From NCBI GenBank assembly GCA_001662425.1, contig BDDC01001145.1, positions 7,964 to 32,487 of the forward strand: DNA of 24,524 nucleotides. Reading direction: 5' to 3'. This DNA is from Chlamydomonas sphaeroides (taxonomy: Eukaryota; Chlorophyta; Chlorophyceae; Chlamydomonadales; Chlamydomonadaceae). The notes beneath the pieces were generated by a model. That model was given only the letters and a program-made list of their open reading frames with translations. It did not search any database and was not told where the DNA came from. The position numbers and the translations under genes are program-made. This document shows, piece after piece, positions 10,001 through 18,430 of this stretch. The first letter of the stretch is position 1. Each line of letters opens with the position of its first letter.

Positions 10001-11368
10001 ATACCCTTCAATGACTTCCCCGCTGGTTCTGAAGTTGAAGGGGGAATTTCGCGGCGTGCTCCAAACACGAAAGACGTCCCTTGCCTTGCTGACGCCTACG
10101 GAGTCCCCTCTGGGCCACGCTACCGTGCTGCAGGCGCTGGCGTCGCAAGACAGGCTGCCTGCGGCACCAGCTGGTGGGGCGCCCAACACCGGGCCGCCGC
10201 TTGCGACCGACGCACCGCCCCCTAGCTTCAAGCCGCTGGTCACGCCTGCCCGGGGCAATGCGTCCGGCCAGGCATCCCGGGCGCCAGCGTATGCCGCGAC
10301 GCTCAGCCCGGGTGGCACGGCAGCCGCTATCGCCGCAGCGCTGCAGCGCCGGCAACCCCTGCCGGCGCCAGGGCAGCCGGGAGCCGGAGTGAGTGCAGCG
10401 TCTGCACCTCACACCCACGACCTCCCAGCAGCTGCAGCTGCACGCCGTGGCGAGCCCCCGGCTGCTGCCTTGGAGGCCCTCTGGGCGGCGCTTGGGGCCG
10501 CCAGCAACACTGCTCGTGCGGATTCTGGCACCGGAGCTGCCCGTGGGCACAGCCCCGCCAAGTCCAGAGCGGGGCTAGGCGACAACATGGCGGGGGCAGC
10601 GGCAGCCCGAGGGCGCGCTGAGCTGCGAAAGCGCCGGGAGGCCCAGGCCAAGGAGCTGCAGCTGGTCCAGCCAGCGGCCGCGTACTCGGCCGATTCCACC
10701 CTGCTGCGCGGCGGTGCTGAGGCGCCAAACGCCGTCGAGGGGGCAAACGGCGCCGATCTGGGTGCGGCCCGCGACCAGGCGCCACGCGGCCGCTCGCGCA
10801 GCCCTCGCGGCGGCCGCATACCGGTGGGCTGGGGGCCCCGCCCCGAGGTGGCCGCACATTGGCCTGGCACGCTACGCCGGGAGGGCGCCGGTGCAAGGTG
10901 CGTGCTGTGGGGTGCTGCAGAGAGGTACGCAAGATGCATGCACTTGTGGCTGCTGCCTCTTTCCGTGGCAGACTCGCTTTTGCGGCGCCGCCTCACAACC
11001 CCCGGCGTCCTCTTCCGCTGCCCAACCCCAGGTCTCGTAGCGGCAGCCCTGCCCGCCCCCCATGGAAGGCGCCGGCGCCCCCCGGCAGCCCACCTGGGGG
11101 CGCCAGCCGCGCCATCGCGGCGCGCGCAGGTGCCCCTCGGCCCGCGCGGCCCCCTGCGCCGGCGGGCGGCGCCTGCTCGTGCGGCCTGCGGCACATGCCG
11201 TGCGCCTGCCAGGTGGCCGGCGCGGGGGCGTACCGCGACCCACAGGGCTGGTGGCACTGCCCCCCTGGCTGGCTCCCGGTACAGGGGGCGCAGCCGCCAC
11301 ACCTGCTGCTGCAGCAGGCCGCGCAGATGCATGGGCAGGGCAGCACCGGCAGCGTGGCCGGGGCATGA
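7065..11368 (+). CDS. 1170-aa low-complexity/coiled-coil protein with Cys/Trp-rich C-terminus, unknown function
   Basis: I do not recognise the family. Exons: 7065-8003, 8156-8995, 9168-9737, 9902-9964, 10134-10897 and 11032-11368. The first four introns are phase 0 and the last is phase 2; the frame is kept throughout and ends in TGA at 11366-11368. The first intron needs a GC donor (CAG/GCAGGT), because the neighbouring GT at 8008 breaks the frame; the rest are GT-AG. The N-terminal third is Pro/Gln/Ser/Ala-rich (QQQ runs near 7560-7595, RSRSPGR). Helical, possibly coiled-coil segments lie at EELARHERLEAEVEAAG, after LSESSRLQLA, and across exons 3-5 (QRWRAKKAKLKAQ, then WQYTAWAYAQQWRQ). The C-terminus has CSCGLRHMPCAC (Cys 1107, 1109, 1116, 1118) followed by GWWHCPPGW, which could bind metal. 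The start is the first ATG of the long open frame; a 5' UTR intron is possible. No TGTAA was found downstream. Confidence 0.72.
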
Positions 11369-12497
11369 CGCGGTGGGCTGTGTAGGATGTAGGATATGTA
11401 TATGTACAAACAAATGATTTTCACACTTTTGAACGATGCACGGACGGGTTTGGGCGAGATAAGAAGCGTTCTAGTTGTTGTGTTCTGGCTGAGTACGGTA
11501 GCGGTGCCGAGCAGGCAGGTGCTTAACCAGGCCGGAGCATGGCACCCGCCGTGGCAGCCATGTGCCTCGTGTGCATGGCGGGCCAGCGCTGGAGTGGGGT
11601 TACCGGGGCCCAGCGAGGAGTTCTGGATCAGGTGCCACGTCTGGATGCGCAACGTGAGCATGGACGCGCTGGTTGCGTGCATGTACGCTAGCACACCGCG
11701 CTTCACTTGTCGCCTGCCTTCATGCATGAGATGCTGCGCGTGCTACGGAGACATAGCCTGCAGAAGGTGTGCGAAGAGGCTGTGAGGTCGGGAGTAGCCA
11801 CAATGGCCGGCATCAACGCTGCATACTCCGCACTCAACATCCGGGAGCCCATAACCGCTTTTCCCGTTCAATCGCATCCAGAATCTCCACCGCCCGCCTT
11901 CCTTCCTCAACGGCCCATTGGCTCGCAACGCAATCAACCTATCGCGTGTCCATGCCACTTGCTTTCCTTGGCTAGTCTGGGACAAAGTACTAGCCCAAGT
12001 GCCAAGACGGGTCGAGACGAGGGCCTATTCCGTGCCTGAAGCCTGCCTTCGCCGCCGTGCCAACGCGGCAACACCACAGCGCGCAGGCAACCCCAGGCAC
12101 AACAAAACGCCAAACGCCGCCGCCATTGTGGAACGTCAGTGTCATTAGATACAACTACATGTATGTCAGTGTGTCAGGTTGCCCTAACGAGCCGCAATCC
12201 GCTGTGGCTGTTTAGCGGCGCGGCCGAACCGTGAGGCAACGCAGGATTATGCTAGCAATAGCTGGCGGAATCACGCAACGTCCTCCCCAACAACCACGAT
12301 GCAACGCGCGATGCGGACCACCCCGGCATCGCCTGAGTCTGCGCGGCCCAACGTGTGTCCGACCCGTTACCACACGGACGGATGAGGCCTTCACTGCTAC
12401 GCACGGCCGCCAACCCTGAACTGGTCTGCTTCCCCTGCCTGATACCCTATCCGCCGTGTCCACAATCCCCGCTTCCTACCCCTCCCGCCGCTCCGTG
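11369..12497. other. Convergent 3' UTR/intergenic stretch
   Basis: This 1.1 kb separates the 3' ends of two convergent genes. The first 100 nt is AT-richer than its surroundings. An ATG-started 129-codon frame (11396-11785) begins 27 nt after the upstream stop codon, but its Cys-rich sequence matches no family I know and it is probably fortuitous. I see no repeat or RNA gene and no exact TGTAA for either flanking gene. Confidence 0.4.
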
Positions 12498-14186
12498 CTA
12501 CTGGCCATTGCTGAGCAGGTCAGCCAGGGCCACGTGGCCGCGGCGCTGCGCGCACTCCTCCACATTGTCCCAGTTGCGGATGGTGCAGTCGGCCTGCTGG
12601 CTGGAGGAAGCCGGGCCGCGGGGCCGCTGCGAGGGCGAGCCGGGCGCCGCCTGCGCCTGCGCCTGCTGCTGGTGGTGGTGGTGCTGCTGGTGCTGCTGGT
12701 GCTGCTGCTGCAGGCCGGCTGCGGGGTGCTGGTGGCCGTGGTTGGCCTGCTGGTACGAGGCGGCCGGCTGGTGAGGGGCGCCCACGGCGGCCGCCAGGGA
12801 CCGGCACACGGTGCCGTCCTCCGACTCCGACTCGAAGTCCAGGTCGGGGGTCGAGAAGTCGCTGGACGCCATGGGCAGCGGGCAGCAGGGGCCCATCACC
12901 GCCGGGTGGGAGCCAGGGTGCGCCAGGTGCGGGCCCGGGGCAGAGGCCGGGCGCGGCGGCGGGGGCGGCGGGTGAGCCGACTGCCATTCCCGCGGATGGG
13001 CCTGCGCGGGAGCGTGCTGCAGCGGCCGCCCGGGGCTCGCGGGCGGCGCGTGGCCGCCGTGGTTGGCCGCGGACCACCCGGCCGCAGCGTGCGGCGGGTG
13101 CGCAGAGGGGCCGTGGTGGGGTCCGTGGGGGCCTGCGTGAGGCTGCTGCCAAGCCTGATGCTCCGCCGGGTGCGCGTGCTGGTGCTGGCCAGTGTAGGCG
13201 GGGCCGTGGGGCTGCTGCCACGACGCCGAGTGGTGGGGGCCGTGGGCCGTCTGATGGGCAGGCCGGGCGGGGCCGGCCGGTGGCGCCTGCTGGCTGCTGC
13301 GGTGGCGCCAGAACCAGCGCACGCCCGACAGCACCATGCCGAAGCCCTCGGCCAGGATGGAGCGCACGGCGCCCGACGTAATGGGCAGCATGAACAGCGC
13401 CACGGGGACCTGTGGCGCCAGGAGGCAGGGGGCATCAGCAGCCATCCACGGCAGCGGCAACGCGGCAACAAGGCCCAATACGGTTTCTCATGGACATTTG
13501 GGGGGAGCACCGTGATTCCACCGGCCCTTACCAGCAGCGTGATAGGATGGTTGGCAGCCCATGGAACGCACAACAGACTGATGGACAGAGTCAGCAGCAG
13601 GATGAGCTGAGAGGGAGGACGGGATAGAAGAAAGGATGGACGCAGGGGTACCGGTCATACGCATACGAGATGGCGCGGGCCAGCTGCGCCAGTGGCTAAG
13701 GACATGCAAACGTTACATTGATAGTATGTGGACACATACACGCGGCACACGGCCGCTGGGTCTTCATGCCACGTCGCATGCCGCAATTGGCCCTTCAGCG
13801 CTGGCCGCCACGCACTCGCAACCGAGAGCAGCTTTGCTGTGATTCATTTGTTGTGTGGTTCCGGAAAGGGCGTTGTGGCGCACCTGTGTGGACGAGTGCT
13901 CCTGCTCATCCTGGAACTCCTGCCGTGTGGGCCCTTGTCGTCCTGGTGTATAGAAGGAAGCAGGTGTCGCAACGTCCCTCTCCCCCTGAGGCTGCGCGTG
14001 CTGCCTCAGGGGCAAACGCGGCACCTCAGACCAAGGGTTGGCAGGCGGCTGCGAGCCGCGGAAGCGAGTAAGCGGCATTGGCCGCACGGGTCCATTGCCA
14101 CGCACAGGGCTGCCGGTCTCCGAGGGCCGCAGCGTTGGCCGCGCGGGGGAATGCGTTCCGGTCGTGGTGTGAATGCTCAGCGGCAT
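12498..14186 (-). CDS. Membrane protein with long His/Gln/Pro-rich C-terminal tail, unknown family
   Basis: Exon 1 is 14186-13884 (101 codons, donor CAG/GTGCGC). Its ATG is supported by an in-frame TGA six nt upstream. The last exon is 13409-12498 (CAG acceptor, 303 codons, TAG stop), preceded by a clear GTAAGG intron at 13531-13410. Between them lie exon 2 from 13695 (donor at 13667 or 13652) and exon 3, 13577-13532, with a CTGAC branch site just upstream of its CAG. Either choice keeps the frame (429 or 434 aa). An alternative exon 3 start at 13606 gives a longer hydrophobic stretch (LILLLTLSIS) but breaks phase with exon 2. The N-terminus is polar and disordered. One transmembrane segment follows (ITLLVPVALFMLP), then SGAVRSILAEGFG and a basic WFWRHR stop-transfer signal. 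The tail is rich in His, Gln, Pro and Ala, has an acidic FESESEDG patch, and ends with a less simple NWDNVEECAQRRGH motif. I infer an endomembrane or plastid-membrane protein with a disordered tail. Confidence 0.6.
12663..12712 (-). repeat. CAG/CAC trinucleotide repeat coding Gln/His
   Basis: CTG/GTG triplets on the plus strand read CAG/CAC on the minus strand and encode mixed Gln and His runs in the tail of the membrane protein. Length variation between alleles is likely. Confidence 0.8.
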
Positions 14187-15583
14187 TTTTCAATTACTTG
14201 AAGCTTGAAGACTCAGCGACTCTTGTATTAATAAGGACTGCGACTGCCAGGCTCGCTCTAGGACGTGGAACGAATGAGAGGGCCGGCCCAGGCCCATAAC
14301 CACTGTTACGCTCAGCAGAGGGGTGGTATTGAGAGTGGATCGCTTGTGCAAGTAGTGAGTGGCGTCACACGTGTGTGTGTGGCTCTGAGTTCGCAAAGCC
14401 CTTTCTCGGAGGCTTGCCGAGATTGCGCAAATCCACGCACTCTTGGCCCCTCCTCCCACGCGCGGACACACAAGCATCAACTATGATGCTATGACGTTAA
14501 GGAAGCGCAGCCGAAAGGCGCACGTGCGGCAAGCGTGAGCCTCGAAACCGTGTGCCTCTTGTGTGGACCCCGCCTAGCCCCGCTGGGCAGGTTTTGTCGC
14601 CCCCGTAGGGGCGCGAGGCGTACCGGTTGGGACCTTGAACAAGGACGACGGAATAGAATGCAGGGGTACGCGTTAGGGATCGCATCCCAGACAGCCACTG
14701 AACATAGCCCATGCAGTACAACCTTGTGCGGAGTGGTGTCCCTTCATATCTGTCCTGCCCTCATTCTGTGCACAGGTGTAAACCCTCTCTTCGTCTCTTG
14801 TCACCGTCCGCGGTGCATCGCCACAACAGACAAGCAGCTCGCGCGGCCGGCGGAGGGCCTGCAAGGTATTCCCCTTCGAACCCTGCCCAAATTGACGTTG
14901 CACAAGGTTGCGACGTACCATTCGTGTGGACTTTGGAGTTGCCCGGGGGCCCCTGCAGGTGATTTCGGCAGCTCTGCGAATACCGCCCCAATGGCAGGGC
15001 TGGGCCTCGGTTTGATTCATGTGCATCAAGGAGCCGTGTGATGAGCTTGACAATTGCAGCAAGCCGTGTGCGGACACACTGCGGAATCCGATACGGCCGG
15101 CACGCAGCCCAAACCGTAGCGTTCGTCACCTCCTCGGTTATGCGTCTTCACACTCCCCAATCGACACACTGTAGCGCAGCTCGTGCATGCGTCCCCTCCC
15201 CCATCTCCCCTTCCCTCCCGGGCAGGCTGCATGTGCTGCAGCATGCCGATAGCCGCCCACTGCAGAAACGCCCATTGCTTCGAGGCCGCTGCTCGGGCAG
15301 GGCAGCCGCAGCCAACCGCTTGCACCACAACGGCAGCTACCGGTAGTTGCCCGCAGCACGCGCCCGGGACGCCACTGCTAGCCAGCCACACAATGCACAT
15401 GTAGAACCCACACAGCCAGCGGCGCTGGCAGAGTCCCCATCCGGCGAGGCCGCTGCTGCCCTCCCTAACTCAGGGATAGCTCTGACCGCTGCTCGTGAGT
15501 TGCACCACGCCGCTTGCTGCTTCCAAGCACTCGTTTGGGCGCTCTTGCCGCTTCCGCGGCTTAGGCCCCTGGCCCGGCGGGCG
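14187..15583. other. Gene-poor stretch upstream of the membrane-protein gene
   Basis: About 1.4 kb with no exon I can defend on either strand. The part next to 14186 is AT-richer and should contain the minus-strand promoter; TATTAATA near 14227-14234 is a weak TATA candidate. Frames such as 14535-15041 (+) start at non-ATG codons and look random. One plus-strand TGTAA occurs at 14777-14781 without an upstream gene to serve. Confidence 0.4.
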
Positions 15584-15643
15584 CTACTTGTCCTTCTTGC
15601 CCTCGGACGCCTTAGCCTTGCGCGCAGGGCCCTTCTTGGCCTT
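15584..15643 (-). CDS. Candidate lysine-rich terminal exon, gene unknown
   Basis: After a clean acceptor (CTGCTCCCACAG) the minus strand reads 19 codons with KAKKGPARKAKASEGKKDK and a TAG stop at 15586-15584. A very basic, Lys/Ala-rich end is typical of ribosomal, chromatin or RNA-binding proteins. I could not find a matching upstream exon in 15660-16260, so it may be the end of a poorly visible gene or chance. It is separate from the small membrane protein gene that ends at 16268. Confidence 0.25.
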   Translation of the reverse strand, partial: KAKKGPARKAKASEGKKDK

Positions 15644-16267
15644 CTGTGGGAGCAGGGGCAGTGGGCAGCCGTGTTGGGGTCAATCAAGTTGCAAGGGTGG
15701 AGGTGGAGCCAGGCGACAGTCGAACGGTTGGGCTTGCACGCCCCGGGAGGGCCCCGGGGCTCAGGAGCGCTGCCGCCCGGAGCTGCATAACTTGGCCGGC
15801 AGCAGTAGCGCGGACGGAGCCTTCACGCCCCAGCGGGAATGGGCACCCGGCGGCAGTGGGCAGCCGTGCGTGCGCCCTTGGGCCGGGTGGGTCCGGGGCG
15901 AGGGCAGAGCCCGCGATCACACAGAGCCCGCCACTCTTCCCCAACCGTGCGCCAGCTGGGTTCGCGAGGACTGAGCGACGCGGTCTTAGCAATGGAGCAG
16001 CGCAGGGGCAAGGGGCTCTCACTACCGTGGCCGCTAGGGACGCCACACAGGGGCTGTCTCTCCCACGACGCCACGTGCAGACGCCGAGGCCCGCCCCTGA
16101 TGCGGCTGTGCATGGCCCTGGGCCGCCGCGGGCCGCCGGCAGCTGCCGCCGCCCGCCGAGCCGCTGCGTGCTGCCACCTGAGCGTCGGGCAGCGGCTGGC
16201 CTGGCGCTGCGGCTGCGCCGCTGTCCATCCGTGGTGCTGCCAGGCATCCGTGGACGCATATCTGCGG

Positions 16268-16820
16268 CTAGGGCTCGTCGCCGCCGCCCGAGCCCCTGCG
16301 CGTGCTGCTCGTTCGCGGCTGGGCGCGACGGGGCTTGCCGTCCGGCTGTTGGCCGCAGCTTTGACATGAGCCGGGAGCCACGAAACAATGACACAGCATC
16401 AGCAGCGGAAGCATTGGCGGTAAGGCGATACTCGCCTGCATGGCTCTGCGGTGGTCTATGAGCTTGACGGCGCAGAACATGGTCCCGATCATGCCGCCGT
16501 TGAAGAACATGGCCGAGAAGAAGGGGTTCGTGCGTATGAGTGCGCGGTAATGCGCCGCGAAGACGCTCTGGCTGATGCTACTAGTGTTCTCAGTGTCTGT
16601 AGGGTGCACGGGTGGGGTTTGTGGTCCACGGGTCATGTCACGGACAAGCCACGCAGGTTTGCCACTGCACTTCTGACCCATAAATACCCCTCATCTTGGT
16701 ACAGCTGCTGGCCGTGAACTTGCTGCGCTCACCGAGCAGCACCATCACGCCGACCGCGCCCACAGCGAAGGCTGCGAGAGCGACTGGCAGGAGCACTATG
16801 ATGCCAACTAGCTGCTTCAT
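16268..16820 (-). CDS. Small two-pass membrane protein of unknown function (108 or 138 aa)
   Basis: Exon 1, 16820-16733, starts MKQLVGIIVLLPV and holds one long hydrophobic helix (about residues 4-29). It ends at a GTGAGC donor in phase 1. Exon 2 starts at 16596 after a CAG and continues DTENTSSISQSVFAAHYRAL, then a second hydrophobic helix (about 55-76: FFSAMFFNGGMIGTMFCAV) and KLIDHRR. The frame then runs to TAG at 16270-16268. Within it, 16435-16346 (90 nt) has a GC donor (CAG/GCGAGT) and a CAG acceptor and can be removed in frame. Spliced, the protein has 108 aa and ends in a basic tail (KPRRAQPRTSSTRRGSG); unspliced, it has 138 aa with a third hydrophobic segment. I do not recognise the family; the N-terminal helix could also be a signal anchor. 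The gene is divergent from the NUDCD2-like gene. Confidence 0.6.
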
Positions 16821-17116
16821 GGTGAGGGCCTTTGGTTCAGGCGGTGGCGCAGCGGGGTTGCGTGCAAGGCCGGGCATGTTCTATGTGTGCTTCAAGAGCT
16901 GGCGTGCGGTGTGGTATAAAATTAGAACTTTAAATGATTGTTGTGTTGTCGCTGTAGTGCTTGGTGCGCTCTGTTGTCGCTGTAGGGTTTGGTTCACGAA
17001 TTGGCGGGGAACTTTCTCGCGCATCGATCTGCCCTGTAAAACGTGATTGACCGGCACTTGCACATCTAAGTAGCACTTCCACACCCACAACCTCCTCGCT
17101 AAATGCTGCCTTCACC
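16821..17116. promoter_or_regulatory. Divergent promoter between the small membrane protein and the NUDCD2-like gene
   Basis: Only 296 nt separate the two start codons. A TATA-like TATAAAATT at 16915-16923 lies 202 nt before the plus-strand ATG and would place transcription start near 16945. A 14-bp direct repeat follows it. The region is AT-richer than its flanks, as expected for an algal promoter. Confidence 0.5.
16944..16985 (+). repeat. 14-bp direct repeat TGTTGTCGCTGTAG in the divergent promoter
   Basis: Two exact copies at 16944-16957 and 16972-16985, 28 nt apart start to start, just downstream of the TATA-like box. They may be factor-binding sites or elements of the 5' leader. Confidence 0.7.
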
Positions 17117-18430
17117 ATGACGGACAAACTTGCGCCGTCGACACGCCATCAGTATGTTCATAGCGGGCGAGTCGTGTATGAGTGGGACCAGTCATTCAGT
17201 GAGGTGAATATTTACGTGCCTGTGCCACCCGGCGTCACGGGCAAACAGCTATTCGTGGACATCACCACGAGCCATGTGCGCTTCGGCATCAAGCCCAACC
17301 CGCCCTACCTTGACGTGAGACTATGCGGTCGTGCGGGCGCGGGGGCAGGGGGCTACCCAGGCATGAGTGGGCCGCGCAACTACCTCGAAGGGGCAGGGGC
17401 GCGAGGAGGGTGTCCGCCAAGGGCAGCCCACGCCAGCCGCTGCATGCCCCTCCTAATGGCAGAGCGACCTGGCGGGCACTGTCAAGGCGTCGGACAGCTT
17501 CTGGACGTTAGGTGGGGCTGAGGTGGGCGGTGGGGCTGGGGATGGGGAGGGGAAAGGGCATGAATTGGGTGGGGATGCACCCCGGGAGGCGGCTCGGGGA
17601 CAAGCAGGGCCGTGTTGGGAAAGGCCCTTGCACGGCCTGAAACCAGCCGGGTGGGCTCAGCGCCACCTGGGCAATGGGGTCACATAGCTGAGTTGGTGGC
17701 CTCAGCGCACCACGACAGCCACCCACCCTGCTGCCTGCCCGCCCTGCTCCCTCCCTGCCCCCTTCACCCCAGAGGACGGCGTGCTGCACCTGCAGCTGGC
17801 CAAGCTGGAAGAGGTGGGCGGGCGGGGATGAGGGGTGGGGCCGTTGGGGCCGTGGGCAGGGGCCCCACATGCAGCCGCCCGGGGGCCCATGTGTGCAAAA
17901 GGGGGGGGGGGCACCGGCACATGCGGCGGCGGCAGCCGCCCAGGCGCCACTGCTGGTGCACCACTGCATGTGCCCCGGCACACACGGCCTTGCCGTCCCC
18001 TCCCCTTCCCCACCCACCCCTCCTGCTGCCAGGGCGAGCCGTGGCGCAGCGCCATCGCCGGCCACGACCTGGACCCCGCCACCCAGCAGGCCGACACGCA
18101 GCGCCTGCTGCTGGAGCGCTTCCAGGCGGAGGTGGGGCAGCGGGGAGGGAGGGGACCAGGGGGCCGGGCTGGCAGGACGCGGCAAGGCGCCGGGGCACGA
18201 GTCGTGCCGGGCCTCTGGCGGGCCTTCCGCCCCGTCCGCACCCGCCTGACTACCTTGCCCCTGGCCCCTGACCCCTGGCCCCTGCCGGCTGTGCCCCCGT
18301 GCCTGCGCAGAACCCAGGCTTTGACTTTTCTCAGGCCGTGTTCAACGGGGCGGTGCCCAACCCCCGCACCTTCATGCGCGACCTGGACAACGGGGCGGGG
18401 GCCGGGGGCCCGGGGGAGGGCGAGGACTGA
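17117..18430 (+). CDS. NUDCD2: NudC-domain (CS/p23-like) protein, NUDCD2 type
   Basis: CS-domain proteins of this type act as HSP90 co-chaperones; human NUDCD2 stabilises LIS1/dynein-pathway clients. Exons: 17117-17314, 17463-17511, 17773-17813, 18033-18131 and 18311-18430, all GT-AG with matching phases, giving 168 aa (human protein 157). The CS fold is seen in YEWDQSFSEVNIYVPVPPG, ITTSHVRFGIK, PPYLD, the diagnostic FWTLEDGVLHLQLAK (Trp80) and EPWRSAIAGHD. The family-specific C-terminus follows: LLLERFQAE, NPGFDFSQA and an NG..PNPRTFM segment, matching the 'FQKENPGFDFSGAEISGNY' pattern of NUDCD2. The end is Gly/Glu-rich. The ATG lies in a strong context (TTCACCATGA) and follows the divergent promoter. 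The third intron contains a run of 11 G at 17901-17911. I am confident of the family; that this is NUDCD2 rather than another NudC-like member rests mainly on the C-terminus. Confidence 0.93.

Noticed and set aside
10391..10433. Possible 43-nt intron (GTGAGT...CAGCAG) in the fifth exon of the 1170-aa gene
   Set aside because: Shorter than any other intron here and its removal would break the frame, while the exon reads through cleanly.
11707..12039. 110-codon plus-strand frame containing MHEMLRVLRRHSLQKVCEE
   Set aside because: The helix-like opening looked promising, but it starts at TTG, degenerates after about 45 codons and has no splice or promoter support.
14535..15041. 168-codon plus-strand frame with CLLCG near its start
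   Set aside because: It begins at GTG. The few cysteines do not form a recognisable zinc motif, and no supporting junctions are seen.
16845..16870. tRNA A-box-like TGGCGCAGCGG
   Set aside because: No B box or cloverleaf follows at the right distance; it lies beside the start of the small membrane protein gene.
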